Of a stretch of 64,000 bases of DNA, positions 21,240 through 28,970 are shown piece by piece. The stretch spans positions 153,281,042-153,345,041 of the forward strand of contig CAXKWD010000002.1 of the NCBI GenBank assembly GCA_964059195.1, written 5' to 3'. The translations under genes and the position numbers were made by a program. The DNA comes from Ectobius pallidus (lineage: Eukaryota; Arthropoda; Insecta; Blattodea; Ectobiidae). Position 1 is the stretch's first letter; every line of letters starts with the position of its first letter. A model generated the notes under the pieces. That model made no database searches, was not told the DNA's origin, and saw only the letters and a program-made list of their open reading frames with translations.

Positions 21240-22097
21240 TGAATAATGTTTTTCCCGCAATTCCGTTATAATTTCCAATATCTCGTTATGCGAGTGGTTT
21301 CCTGCCTCGGACGACGCAACTAACAGACGAAGTCTATGTACGAGTTCATTACAGTTGTCCCAATATTTATAGTCTATTTTCCGGTTCGCGTGTGATTGTT
21401 TCCACAACCCTTTTCCTCTGACAAGTTTTCGAGTCTGGAGATCATCGTAGACTTCGGCCTCCTCATCGGGAAATAACGTTCTAATAACGTTTTTAAATTT
21501 CTGGGTGTTTGAGACTCGTATTTCTTCATTGTCATCGTATCCGGTTTTTATGCGCACTCGACCTTTCCAATATTTCCTTATACACCTCCAAGTCTTTATC
21601 GGTGTACAACTTAGGGTCGGGGATGTTTTTGGTAAGCAGCTCCATTAATCCTCGACGGGCTTGGTACCTCTTATTACCGATATGTATGAAGTCATTTCTT
21701 ATCGTCAGGGGTAGTGCTCCGATCGAAAAAGTTTGTTTTTCTGGATGCCATTTTATACCGTATATGGTGTCAACGTTTCTAGGTCTCAATTGAACTAGTT
21801 TTTGAATATATCCGCTAGCTACTCGTCCATAGACTGATTCCAACATAGAGCGGTAGTGTTTTACAGGGGTTTGATCCGTAGGGGGCGTGTCTTCCATTTT
21901 ATCATGTTGCGATTTTTCTTTGCTCAGAGTGACGAGCTGCTCCAATGGTTGCGTTATAGGCTGCACGATGTCGGAAAACTCATGTTTCGACTGAATATCT
22001 GCTTTTTTAACGATAAATATTTCTCCCGTATAGAATCTGCATGTTTTTTAATTTCTTCCTTAATTCTTCTCTGATCATCACTCAATGACTGATTCAT
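21240..22097 (-). CDS. DUF8207-like conserved Polinton protein, two frameshifts
   Basis: Starts with MNQSLSDDQRRIKEEIKKHA at 22,097, overlapping the end of the next gene by 20 bases. It continues after a frame break in a 6-T run (22,003-22,008) with a Pro/Thr-rich stretch, then VDTIYGIKWHPEKQTFSIG, RGLMELLTKNIPDP and DKDLEVYKEILE. Another shift near 21,546 (A5 run) leads to TQKFKNVIRTLFPDEE and YWDNCNELVHRLRLLVASSE. The last frame is open into the integrase. N-terminal coiled-coil potential. Function unknown; it always neighbours the integrase here and in the relic at 2,779-3,072. The family name is from memory. Confidence 0.7.
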
Positions 22098-22764
22098 CTT
22101 GAGTGTTATTTATGTTCGTGATTTCACTGTTTTTATATATGTATTCGATAGTGAGGGGAACATCGCGTGAAAATGTGCCTGTCTTAAACAATAACACATC
22201 GCCTCTCGAGACATGTATGGGATGACTAATGTGGACAGGTGTTCCATTTAACCTAGCAGACAAATCGTCTGAATCGGCCTTGTCGACAACCTGTATGCTT
22301 CCGTTGTAAATTAGCTTCAAGCGGCTGCCGGTATAGAGTTGAAAAAAACTGGTTTGCCGCATGTCTTGCATAACTCTAGCGGTTCTATGCACAACGTGTT
22401 TTAAAACAGTAACATGGTCATTAAGCTCCGATTGTTTCTGAATAAGCAGCTGTGTCATAGACACAAATTTATTCATCACCTGCCCCGTGGCTTTAGACAA
22501 TTCAAAGTTTCGAGAATCAATAAAACCATTACTTTTGAGAAAATCTTTCTGCGCAAGAACTTTATCCACGTATTCCTTTGTCGCTGCATTGTGACCCTCT
22601 GTGGGGAGTCCAACGTACCGTATTCGTTTTCCTTTGACAGAATAATTACCCACTTCGTCTCGAGATAGTGCTATTTTATCGATGTATCGCGCAATTAACG
22701 GGGATCCGAATCTGTCAACTCCCATAGCACCTCTACATGCGCGTATAAGCCCTCTGTCGTTCAT
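22078..22764 (-). CDS. Phage tail-fibre-like protein
   Basis: 228 aa. The N-terminus contains GKRIRYVGLPTEGHNAATKEYVDKVLAQ (residues about 43-70), a pattern resembling the repeated element of phage tail-fibre/collar proteins (..V.G.P.....AATK.YVD..). A predicted coiled coil follows (about 75-125) and a C-terminal beta-rich part (LNGTPVHISHPIHVSRGDVL) that could be a trimeric head. A possible TATA box (TATATAAAT, minus strand) lies at 22,792-22,800. It sits between the ATPase and the integrase block. A host-attachment or capsid-decoration role is inference from the fold pattern. Confidence 0.6.
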   Translation of the reverse strand: MNDRGLIRACRGAMGVDRFGSPLIARYIDKIALSRDEVGNYSVKGKRIRYVGLPTEGHNAATKEYVDKVLAQKDFLKSNGFIDSRNFELSKATGQVMNKFVSMTQLLIQKQSELNDHVTVLKHVVHRTARVMQDMRQTSFFQLYTGSRLKLIYNGSIQVVDKADSDDLSARLNGTPVHISHPIHVSRGDVLLFKTGTFSRDVPLTIEYIYKNSEITNINNTQDESVIE

Positions 22765-22793
22765 TGTGAGTACCGTCTATACTTTACACACAT

Positions 22794-23483
22794 TTATATA
22801 ACAATGTACTCGTCCAAACCTCTTCGATATCTGCCTTTGTCTATAGAATCCTCTTTACAGATTGTTAAGAATCCATACTTCTCCAAAGACCAACATTCGC
22901 GGCACATTTGTAGGAATTTATCGAAAGTCATGTCTGCGTTGACATAGTCATCGTATAGATGTCTTAGATTTAACGCGTCCTGCTTAAATACAATCAGCAA
23001 GTTACAATTGTCCCTTATCAGATGCTTTGGTATTCTCGCATACGACTGGGCTAGATAAAACATGTCTAACGAATTGTGTCTTCCCATGCTGAAATAATTC
23101 CTTATTGGGCTTTGAGGTTCCGTCATAATATCGTCGAATATGATGACTGAATTTTCTTTTACGTCTGTTGGTTCTGGTATCCCGTCTCCGCAGCTGTCGT
23201 ATTTATAATAGCCGATTTCTGGAACTCTGGCTAAAATTTCTTCAAGGAATTTATATTTAGGTTGAAATAGAGATTTTGAAAAAATGTAAACATTTGAAAA
23301 CTTTACGCCGTTGGGGTGTAGAAGAATATTTATTAACACGTTTGTCTTTCCACTACCTGAGGGGCCGCAAACAACAGACCGAACATTATCGGGTAGTAAT
23401 ATGCTGTGTTTGCGTTTATGGTTCGAATCAGCCCGCTCTATGGGACAGACTTGCAAGGAGACGTTTTGCTTCTCAAACTTCAT
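22794..23483 (-). CDS. Genome-packaging ATPase (FtsK/HerA, A32-like)
   Basis: 229 aa. Drives DNA into the capsid. Walker A GPSGSGKT at residues 40-47, Walker B SVIIFDDI at about 112-119, then a MGRHNSLDMFYLAQSY segment (sensor/arginine-finger region) typical of the Polinton and large DNA virus packaging ATPases. I chose the ATG at 23,483 (MKFEKQNVSL), since it lies about 40 bases from a minus-strand TATA box; an ATG 33 bases upstream overlaps that promoter. It is divergent from the PLA2 gene. Confidence 0.93.
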   Translation of the reverse strand: MKFEKQNVSLQVCPIERADSNHKRKHSILLPDNVRSVVCGPSGSGKTNVLINILLHPNGVKFSNVYIFSKSLFQPKYKFLEEILARVPEIGYYKYDSCGDGIPEPTDVKENSVIIFDDIMTEPQSPIRNYFSMGRHNSLDMFYLAQSYARIPKHLIRDNCNLLIVFKQDALNLRHLYDDYVNADMTFDKFLQMCRECWSLEKYGFLTICKEDSIDKGRYRRGLDEYIVI

Positions 23484-23518
23484 GGTGAGAAATAACAGTG
23501 CTAAACGTAATAGCAACC

Positions 23519-23537
23519 GCTTTTATACCTATAAATA
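23519..23537. promoter_or_regulatory. Back-to-back TATA boxes, divergent promoter
   Basis: Minus-strand TATAAAA (23,521-23,527) and plus-strand TATAAATA (23,530-23,537) are separated by two bases. Each lies 36-40 bases before the start codon of the gene it would serve (ATPase at 23,483, PLA2-like at 23,566). Confidence 0.65.
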
Positions 23538-23565
23538 GCCAGACGATGTAGGTGGAGCACTCAGT

Positions 23566-23913
23566 ATGGCACCACGAATACAACGAGGTAAACGTCGCCG
23601 TGGAGACGGTATCATCAATACGCTCATAAATAAACTGCCTGTCGAACTACACATACCAAAGTATAAATTTTGCGGTCCAGGCACGAAACTAGAAAAACGA
23701 TTAAAAAGAGGCGATACAGGAATCAATCCTCTGGACGAAGCCTGCAAGTTACACGATATAAGCTACGCACAGAGTTCGGATATAAACGATCGACACATAG
23801 CAGACTTGAAATTGGCACAGCAAGCATCTAAACGTGTTACAGCACAGGACGCAAGTTTTGGGGAGCGTGCGGCGGCTTACGCCGTTTCGAAAATCATGAA
23901 GGGAAAAGTTTAA
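23566..23913 (+). CDS. Phospholipase A2-like domain protein
   Basis: 115 aa. Short basic N-terminus (RGKRRRGDG), then the parvovirus VP1-type PLA2 core: calcium loop YKFCGPGT (residues 33-40) and catalytic His-Asp in DEACKLHDISYAQ (His63, Asp64). Such domains help virions leave endosomes by cutting membrane lipids (family knowledge). Basic C-terminus. First gene of the plus-strand capsid cluster; its stop is followed immediately by the next ATG at 23,914. TATA box at 23,530. Confidence 0.85.
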   Translation: MAPRIQRGKRRRGDGIINTLINKLPVELHIPKYKFCGPGTKLEKRLKRGDTGINPLDEACKLHDISYAQSSDINDRHIADLKLAQQASKRVTAQDASFGERAAAYAVSKIMKGKV

Positions 23914-24303
23914 ATGGGAGCTGGATTGGATAACATTAAGAAACTGAAGGCTGCATACAGAAAAGTTGTGGCAAAGAAAAACAAAAAACAAAAAAAGAAA
24001 CGAGTTTTGAAGTCTCCTAAAAAAATAGGCGGCATACTACCCCTGTTGCCTATTCTTGCTGGTCTAAGTGCCCTTGGGGCTTTAGGTGGTGCAGGGGCGC
24101 AGATTGCTAAAGCTGTCAACTCAGCAAAAAACGATAAGAAACAGCTTGGAGAGCATATACGCCATAACCGCATGCTAGAAAGCATCGCTTTGGGCAAGAA
24201 GGAGGGGATAGATGAGCTCATTCGTCAGCACAGAGACGGCAAGGGACTATTTTTAAAACCTTATCCGTCAGGCAGAGGAATTCGTCTAAAAAAAAAGCCC
24301 TAA
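23914..24303 (+). CDS. Basic, hydrophobic X-type minor capsid/core protein
   Basis: 129 aa. The N-terminal third is Lys-rich (KKNKKQKKKRVLKSPKK). A Gly/Ala/Leu-rich hydrophobic segment follows (GGILPLLPILAGLSALGALG, residues about 45-64), then a helical region and a KGLFLKPYPSGRG tail. Resembles the membrane-active or core minor proteins (pX/pVI-like) encoded between PLA2 and protease in Polintons; role inferred. It ends CTA AAA AAA AAG CCC TAA, with a slippery run directly before the stop, and the protease frame continues one base back. Confidence 0.7.
   Translation: MGAGLDNIKKLKAAYRKVVAKKNKKQKKKRVLKSPKKIGGILPLLPILAGLSALGALGGAGAQIAKAVNSAKNDKKQLGEHIRHNRMLESIALGKKEGIDELIRQHRDGKGLFLKPYPSGRGIRLKKKP
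24291..24303 (+). promoter_or_regulatory. Possible -1 frameshift site (A AAA AAG) before the X-protein stop
   Basis: In the X-protein frame the heptamer A AAA AAG (24,291-24,297) is followed by CCC TAA. A -1 slip enters the frame GCC CTA ACG AAC CAC.. which is the conserved start of the protease. The protease has no upstream ATG in its frame. Equally, one A may be missing from a run of ten. Confidence 0.4.
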
Positions 24304-24632
24304 CGAACCACGACTTGGAACGATATGCGAAGAAGCTATGCATTTCCCATTTCAGAGGTGTGTACATGCGAAACGAACTACCTCCCAGACCGTATAAACA
24401 GGAACGAATCATTATAAATCTCGATGATGCCTCGGGGCCTGGGACGCACTGGGTGGCGTTGAAAAAGCGTGGTAACCGTTCGTTCTATTTCGACAGCTAT
24501 GGCGACTTGCCCCCGCCTGCAGAAATTGTGAATTATGTTGGTTCAAATTGTAAACTGTTTTACAACTTTACACGCTACCAAAAATACAACACCGAGATTT
24601 GCGGACATCTTTGCTTAGCGTTTTTACTATAA
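24297..24632 (+). CDS. Adenain-type cysteine protease
   Basis: Processes capsid precursors (family role). Conserved start LTNHDLERYAKKL..HFRGVYMRNELPP, then catalytic His in GTHWVAL, Asp in YFDSYG and Cys in EICGHLC near the C-terminus, with a Gln (RYQKYN) seven residues before it for the oxyanion hole. There is no ATG at the expected N-terminus: the first in-frame ATG is inside the conserved region (24,366), and a TTG at 24,315 is not a good start. It may therefore be made as an extension of the X protein by frameshifting, or the two were one frame. It ends inside the TATA box of the penton gene. Confidence 0.85.
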   Translation, partial: ALTNHDLERYAKKLCISHFRGVYMRNELPPRPYKQERIIINLDDASGPGTHWVALKKRGNRSFYFDSYGDLPPPAEIVNYVGSNCKLFYNFTRYQKYNTEICGHLCLAFLL

Positions 24633-24634
24633 AA
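24628..24634 (+). promoter_or_regulatory. TATA box of the penton gene
   Basis: TATAAAA, 36 bases before the ATG at 24,664. It overlaps the protease stop codon (CTA TAA). Confidence 0.55.
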
Positions 24635-24663
24635 GTCTTCATCTCCCATCTAACAGTGTTAAA

Positions 24664-25389
24664 ATGTCTCAAACGTTCACTCTAAGCGGATCGACGTCCG
24701 AAATAACCAACACGATTTTTCCTCCCATCGAGCTGGAAGATGGAGTGGACTACGAGATTGCAATGTTGCGACTCGATGCCTACAACTCTATTCCAAACGT
24801 CACAGAGACCAACAATTCGTTGATGGTTATAATGGGCGAACAGCAACACGTCATCACCATTCCTAAAGGAACATATGAGATTCGAGACATTTCGGAGTAT
24901 GTTGCACTCGTTATAAAAAAATTAACGAACTCCACTCTTGATCCTGATGTGGTTTTTAGAATCAGTGTGAATCCGAATACTTTGCTCACCACAATATTTT
25001 GCTCTCTCGACCTCTCTTTTAAAGTTCCAAACTCTGTGGGTCCTTTACTAGGATTTACAACAGAGGATGAAATTCCTGCATCGACTTCAGTGGTGTCTAC
25101 AAAGCAACCAGACATAACTAACATTAATACTATATCAGTTCAATGTAACATCGCTTCAGGATCATTTTTAAACGGACGCCCGACACACACCATCTACGAG
25201 TTCCTTCCTACGGTCCCGCCAGGATATAAAATATCAGAAGCCCCAGCGAACCTGATTTTTCTACCGTTAATCAACATAGAAAAAATAACGGACATTACCA
25301 TATCACTCGTGGATCAGGACGGAAGGCTTATCGATTTCAGAGGTGAGCGAGTGTCAGTGAGAATCATCATTAGGAAGAATGGGGCTTAA
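24664..25389 (+). CDS. Penton / minor capsid protein (single jelly-roll type)
   Basis: 241 aa, beta-rich throughout, with no helix-rich or membrane segment. It starts MSQTFTLSGSTSEITNTIFP, has ELEDGVDYEIAMLRLDAYNS (residues about 24-42) and a C-terminal INIEKITDITISLVDQDGR. This order, directly before the major capsid gene, matches the Polinton minor capsid (penton) protein that fills the icosahedral vertices. The start-region pattern is shared with the relic at 248-775. Domain call by family pattern and position. Confidence 0.8.
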   Translation: MSQTFTLSGSTSEITNTIFPPIELEDGVDYEIAMLRLDAYNSIPNVTETNNSLMVIMGEQQHVITIPKGTYEIRDISEYVALVIKKLTNSTLDPDVVFRISVNPNTLLTTIFCSLDLSFKVPNSVGPLLGFTTEDEIPASTSVVSTKQPDITNINTISVQCNIASGSFLNGRPTHTIYEFLPTVPPGYKISEAPANLIFLPLINIEKITDITISLVDQDGRLIDFRGERVSVRIIIRKNGA

Positions 25390-25552
25390 CGTCAATAGAT
25401 CTTCACCAGCCGAATCGGCATATAAGTCGGTGCAGCGTGCTCGTCCCGGTAATCAACGTTGTACCGTCGGCAAGTTAACAACTGCTAACAAGAAGTACCT
25501 GGAATCTCTCGGATTTATAGTATTGCAGCATGGACGTTCTAAGCGTAAATAA
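25379..25552 (+). CDS. 57-aa basic protein between penton and capsid genes
   Basis: The ATG at 25,379 overlaps the penton stop and the TAA ends at 25,552, inside the capsid gene start (25,530). So the frame overlaps both neighbours, as in compact viral operons. The product is rich in Arg/Lys (RARPGNQRCTVGKLTTANKK) and ends HGRSKRK. I do not recognise it. It could be a DNA-condensing core or capsid cement peptide. Because its neighbours fill the flanks, conservation elsewhere would be decisive. Confidence 0.55.
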   Translation: MGLNVNRSSPAESAYKSVQRARPGNQRCTVGKLTTANKKYLESLGFIVLQHGRSKRK

Positions 25553-26729
25553 TAAAGCTTTATTTGAAGACGCCATTGAAAATTCGCAGTATCATGGATT
25601 TAAGCCTTACAACACTACGGCTCTAGGCGAAAGCGACGAGATACGAATCCCTATTCAGGCGGAAAGCTTGTATGCGTTACTCAATCAGAGTTTCATATCG
25701 ATATGTGGCACTATTACATCTGACAAAGACGCCGAATACGTCGGTAAAATTGTCAATAACGGGTTCTTGCATTTATTCGATGAAATAAAACTCAATATTC
25801 ATGGAGAGACCGTGGATCGCACTAGGAATCCTGGTATTACGAGCTTGCTGAAAGGTATCTGCTCCTATAATAATTCTGATTGTGTCAGGCTGCAGAACTC
25901 TGGGTGGGTACACCCCAGTGTTGACACTGTTGATGACATTGTAAAATCTGGAAAGTTTAACGTTTGCATACCGTTGAGCCATATTCTAGGCGTCGCTGAA
26001 GATTACAAGAAAATTCTGTTAAACTGCAAACTAGAACTCGTACTTATGAGGGCTAAGAACACTATGCACGTCACCAAGGGAGGAGTTAGTAAAATTAAAG
26101 TTACAGATATAGAATGGTTTGTTCCTATGCTTAAACTATCAGACATTGAACGATTGAAGCTGTTAAACACGTTGGAAAGCGATAGCTCGCTGCAGATATA
26201 TTTTAGGAGCTGGCAATTATATGAGCAATCGAGTCTACCACAAGCAACCAACGTTTCATGGAATGTAACAACTTCCCCTCAGCTGCAAAAACCTAGAATG
26301 GTCATCGTAGCATTTCAGACTGATAGAAGCAAACACGATGCAGACGGTTCAAAATTTGATCTACCTGATGTACGGGACGTGTCAGTATATTTAAACGATA
26401 AAAAGTATCCATACCATTCTTTCAATGTAGACAGCACCAATGGTGCGTATGGATTACTGTATGAGATGTATGCCAGATTTCAAGATTCTTACTACGAGCG
26501 TTCCTCATCACCAATGCTTAAAAGGTCCGATTTTATAAAAAATACGCCATTCTTTGTGGTGGATTGCACCAAGCAGAACGAGGATCTGAAGTCTGGTGCC
26601 TGCACTACGAGAGTTGAAATTTCTGCTACGAACAACATTCCAGCAAATACAAAGGCTTACTGTTTAATCCTGCACGATCGCTGCGTAGAGTATACTGCTC
26701 TTACCAACATTATTACCAATGTCGTCTGA
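25530..26729 (+). CDS. Major capsid protein (double jelly-roll type)
   Basis: 399 aa. Forms the icosahedral shell (family role). Visible features: N-terminal ESDEIRIPIQAESLYALLNQ (residues about 35-54), the FLHLFDEIKLNIHGETVD strand/turn region (about 79-96), a central VTDIEWFVPMLKLSDIERL, and a C-terminal PFFVVDCTKQNEDLKSG followed by VEISATNNIPANTKAYCLIL. The pattern matches invertebrate Polinton capsid proteins, with two jelly-rolls in tandem. The frame is intact. It overlaps the small basic ORF upstream and the next gene downstream by 11 bases. Confidence 0.88.
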   Translation: MDVLSVNNKALFEDAIENSQYHGFKPYNTTALGESDEIRIPIQAESLYALLNQSFISICGTITSDKDAEYVGKIVNNGFLHLFDEIKLNIHGETVDRTRNPGITSLLKGICSYNNSDCVRLQNSGWVHPSVDTVDDIVKSGKFNVCIPLSHILGVAEDYKKILLNCKLELVLMRAKNTMHVTKGGVSKIKVTDIEWFVPMLKLSDIERLKLLNTLESDSSLQIYFRSWQLYEQSSLPQATNVSWNVTTSPQLQKPRMVIVAFQTDRSKHDADGSKFDLPDVRDVSVYLNDKKYPYHSFNVDSTNGAYGLLYEMYARFQDSYYERSSSPMLKRSDFIKNTPFFVVDCTKQNEDLKSGACTTRVEISATNNIPANTKAYCLILHDRCVEYTALTNIITNVV

Positions 26730-27210
26730 AAATTTCGTCATATTGGATGTTCAAGGTTACCAGTCCAGTAGCAAGGAATTTGTGGCTAAAGAGATAGCAT
26801 TAATAAGCCACGAGGGACGAATGGCACATTTTATACTATGCCCACCGGTAGGTGTAACACCTGACATGAAATCACAGCGGTATATAGAATCGTACATCCA
26901 TGGAATACCTTGGGATAGCGGATGCTTGCCGTACGACGACTTGAAACCTGTGATGGAAAGCGTGTTGCAGTATGATGTCAAACTTTATTGTAAAGGTCTT
27001 GAAAAAACGAAATTCTTTGAATATATGTTACAAAGACCAGTAGTAAATTTGGACGATGTCGGTGTGCCAAAGCTGAGCAAGATTAGAGACTGTAAAACCA
27101 AGTGTCTATTTCACCCCAGACAAGATTTCAATTGTGCCCTGCAGAACGTTATTGTATTAAGACTTTGGTTGGAGAGTCGTTATAATTTTAAAGATTTTTG
27201 TAGTCATTGA
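26719..27210 (+). CDS. Conserved small Polinton protein, possibly nuclease-like
   Basis: 163 aa, overlapping the end of the capsid gene. It begins ENFVILDVQGYQSSSKEFVAKEIALIS and has HGIPWDSGCLPYDDL in the middle, ending with a Cys/His-bearing tail (CKTKCLFHPRQDFNCALQNV). The ..ILDVQG..KEIA opening faintly recalls DEDD-type 3'-5' exonucleases, in which a first Asp sits on the opening strand, but the DxE pair is not evident. I treat the function as unknown. AATAAA follows the stop at 27,209. Confidence 0.6.
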   Translation: MSSENFVILDVQGYQSSSKEFVAKEIALISHEGRMAHFILCPPVGVTPDMKSQRYIESYIHGIPWDSGCLPYDDLKPVMESVLQYDVKLYCKGLEKTKFFEYMLQRPVVNLDDVGVPKLSKIRDCKTKCLFHPRQDFNCALQNVIVLRLWLESRYNFKDFCSH

Positions 27211-27418
27211 ATAAATTCAATTCATAGCAAACTCTTATTTTTATTTAGCAACACCTGTATTTTTTCCCCCCACACCCGAACAGCTGCCAAGGTAGACTGG
27301 TTTCCTGTAAAAACATGCATATGGTTTGTGTAACGGGATATAAGGACCATGCGGGTTCCGGGATGACCGAATTCACTCATTGTTATTAAATGGATGAACT
27401 CGGTATGAAATAATTTTT
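27211..27418. other. Convergent intergenic region
   Basis: Lies between the plus-strand capsid cluster and the minus-strand accessory genes; contains AATAAA just after the first stop and no supported ORF. Confidence 0.5.
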
Positions 27419-28062
27419 TTAACACAGGTTTGGTAATAACACATTTATTGGAATATTTTTACAATGTTTTTTTAAATTTTGGACATCGACGTGGTCTGGC
27501 AATTCACATTGAACCCCATCCTCACAGAATCCACCATGAAAAAATGTGTATTTGATCTGAAAACACACAAAAAAAATTATAAGTCACATGTCACGAAAAT
27601 TAAATAGAAGGGGACGGTGAAAATAATACTTACAGCATTTTGAAGCCTGCGGAATAGGAGACAGTGACGGTTACAGTCCACACTCCACGACTCGAAGTGT
27701 TCATCCATGGGGATGAGGCAGCGATAGTGGTGACGTATCCCATCACAAGCCTCTTCATGGTGATTGCAGCGATGCGATGTTGTGTCATCAGCGGCGACTC
27801 TAGCGGAGTGTCCGCATGGCTCAATCATGCTGAAATCGATCTCACCGTCGGCCCAGTATACTGCCTTGTAAAGCAGTTCAAAATTTATATCAATTATTTC
27901 ATCCCCCTGATTATCCAATATATATATTACCCTATATTCTGGTGGATCAGGGGTGAGGATGATAGTAGGTGGCTGCGGTGGTTGGTCCTCGTCCTCCTCC
28001 TCATCGGGGATGATGTCTTCCTCCACGACAACAATCTCTGCTTTCTCACGACGCGGGCACAT
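27419..28062 (-). CDS. Two-exon acidic, Cys/His-rich accessory protein
   Basis: Start at 28,062. Exon 1 (28,062-27,634) encodes a very acidic Pro-rich N-terminus (VVVEEDIIPDEEEDEDQPPQ), then a Cys/His-rich region (SHRCNHHEEACDGIRHHYRC). Reading on meets a stop, but a 77-bp intron (GTAAGT..TTTTCAG, 27,633-27,557, phase 0) leads to exon 2 (27,556-27,419), adding FFHGGFCEDGVQCELPDHV and a stop: 188 aa in all. I do not recognise a domain. The Cys/His spacing suggests metal binding. The splice model is inferred from the signals and the continued cysteine-rich composition. Confidence 0.6.
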
Positions 28063-28394
28063 TTTTCACTAAGTAATGGTGATATCGCAACTCTTATTCT
28101 ATATATATGCGAAGTCACCTGCCATCGGCAGCTGCATCCATTGTCAAAATTTAGCAAGTTCTTTCTTGCAAAAATAGAGTACCAGTATACTGGACATCTG
28201 TAGAGGTAAAAAAAAAATCGATAGAACATGAATATAGGGGTAATGTTTAAGTTGCACAGCGTACTCCTTTATGTTCACAAGGAAAAAAACCGGTTTAGTA
28301 TCCATACTGTTATATGCACTTAACACTTCGTCGATGCTAATTATTTTAAAATTGTAAATGCTAACACATTAACTTTGTGCGCTTGTGTGTCTTT
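28063..28394. other. Polinton intergenic region
   Basis: No supported gene. A TATATATA stretch at about 28,100-28,107 may serve the minus-strand gene starting at 28,062. Confidence 0.4.
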
Positions 28395-28889
28395 TTACAC
28401 AAAGGCAACGTTACGGTAATAAAAACCACTGGGATTAATTTCTAATCCGTAGTACACAAAGGAAAGACTTATTTCGTTCACTTGTTGAATTTGTTCCTCG
28501 GTCATTTTATTAAATCTGTTAGGTAGAAACACTGAAAATCCATCACGGAGATCCAACACTATGCGACGTCCATACTTGGTGAACGTAGAACGTGCTTGTT
28601 TGATGTGGTAGGGCTTACCAATTTCTAAATCTTGCAGCGGTTTCATATCACTGATAGTAATGTCCATATTACCATATCGCTCCAGTGTTGCAATTATAGG
28701 TGGAATCTTAAGCTTCTCCATCGGAGTCTGGTCCGTGGTTGGAGTTTGCTCTGTGGTAGGAGATTGGTTCATAGCCGAAGTGCTTGTCGTCTCGGCCGCC
28801 TGCATGGAGTTTAACAGCTCCTGTAGAGCGATGTCCAATTCCACTGCTTGTTTAGGTGCTTGTTTACGCTGACGCTTTGAAGTAGACAT
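28395..28889 (-). CDS. Unknown conserved-looking protein, possibly ssDNA binding
   Basis: 164 aa. The N-terminus is basic (STSKRQRKQAPKQ), followed by a Thr/Gln-rich low-complexity linker with repeats TTEQTPTTDQTPM (about 45-58). The C-terminal 100 residues form a compact beta-rich domain: LEIGKPYHIKQARSTFTKYG, RIVLDLRDGFSVFLPNRF, then SLSFVYYGLEINPSG. The GKPY..KYGRRI..VFLP.RF series resembles a recurring domain in invertebrate DNA virus-like elements that I associate with OB-fold-like single-strand binding, without proof. Intact frame. Confidence 0.6.
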   Translation of the reverse strand: MSTSKRQRKQAPKQAVELDIALQELLNSMQAAETTSTSAMNQSPTTEQTPTTDQTPMEKLKIPPIIATLERYGNMDITISDMKPLQDLEIGKPYHIKQARSTFTKYGRRIVLDLRDGFSVFLPNRFNKMTEEQIQQVNEISLSFVYYGLEINPSGFYYRNVAFV

Positions 28890-28970
28890 GGTCCCGGTTT
28901 CTCAGACACTGATTATTAGACAAGTGTCTCATGGCTATTAATACACTGCTATAACCAATAACAAATCGCC

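Noticed and set aside
27664..28203. 179-codon plus-strand ORF opposite the acidic Cys/His gene
   Set aside because: Antisense shadow; the minus-strand frame has the ATG, splice signals and biased composition.
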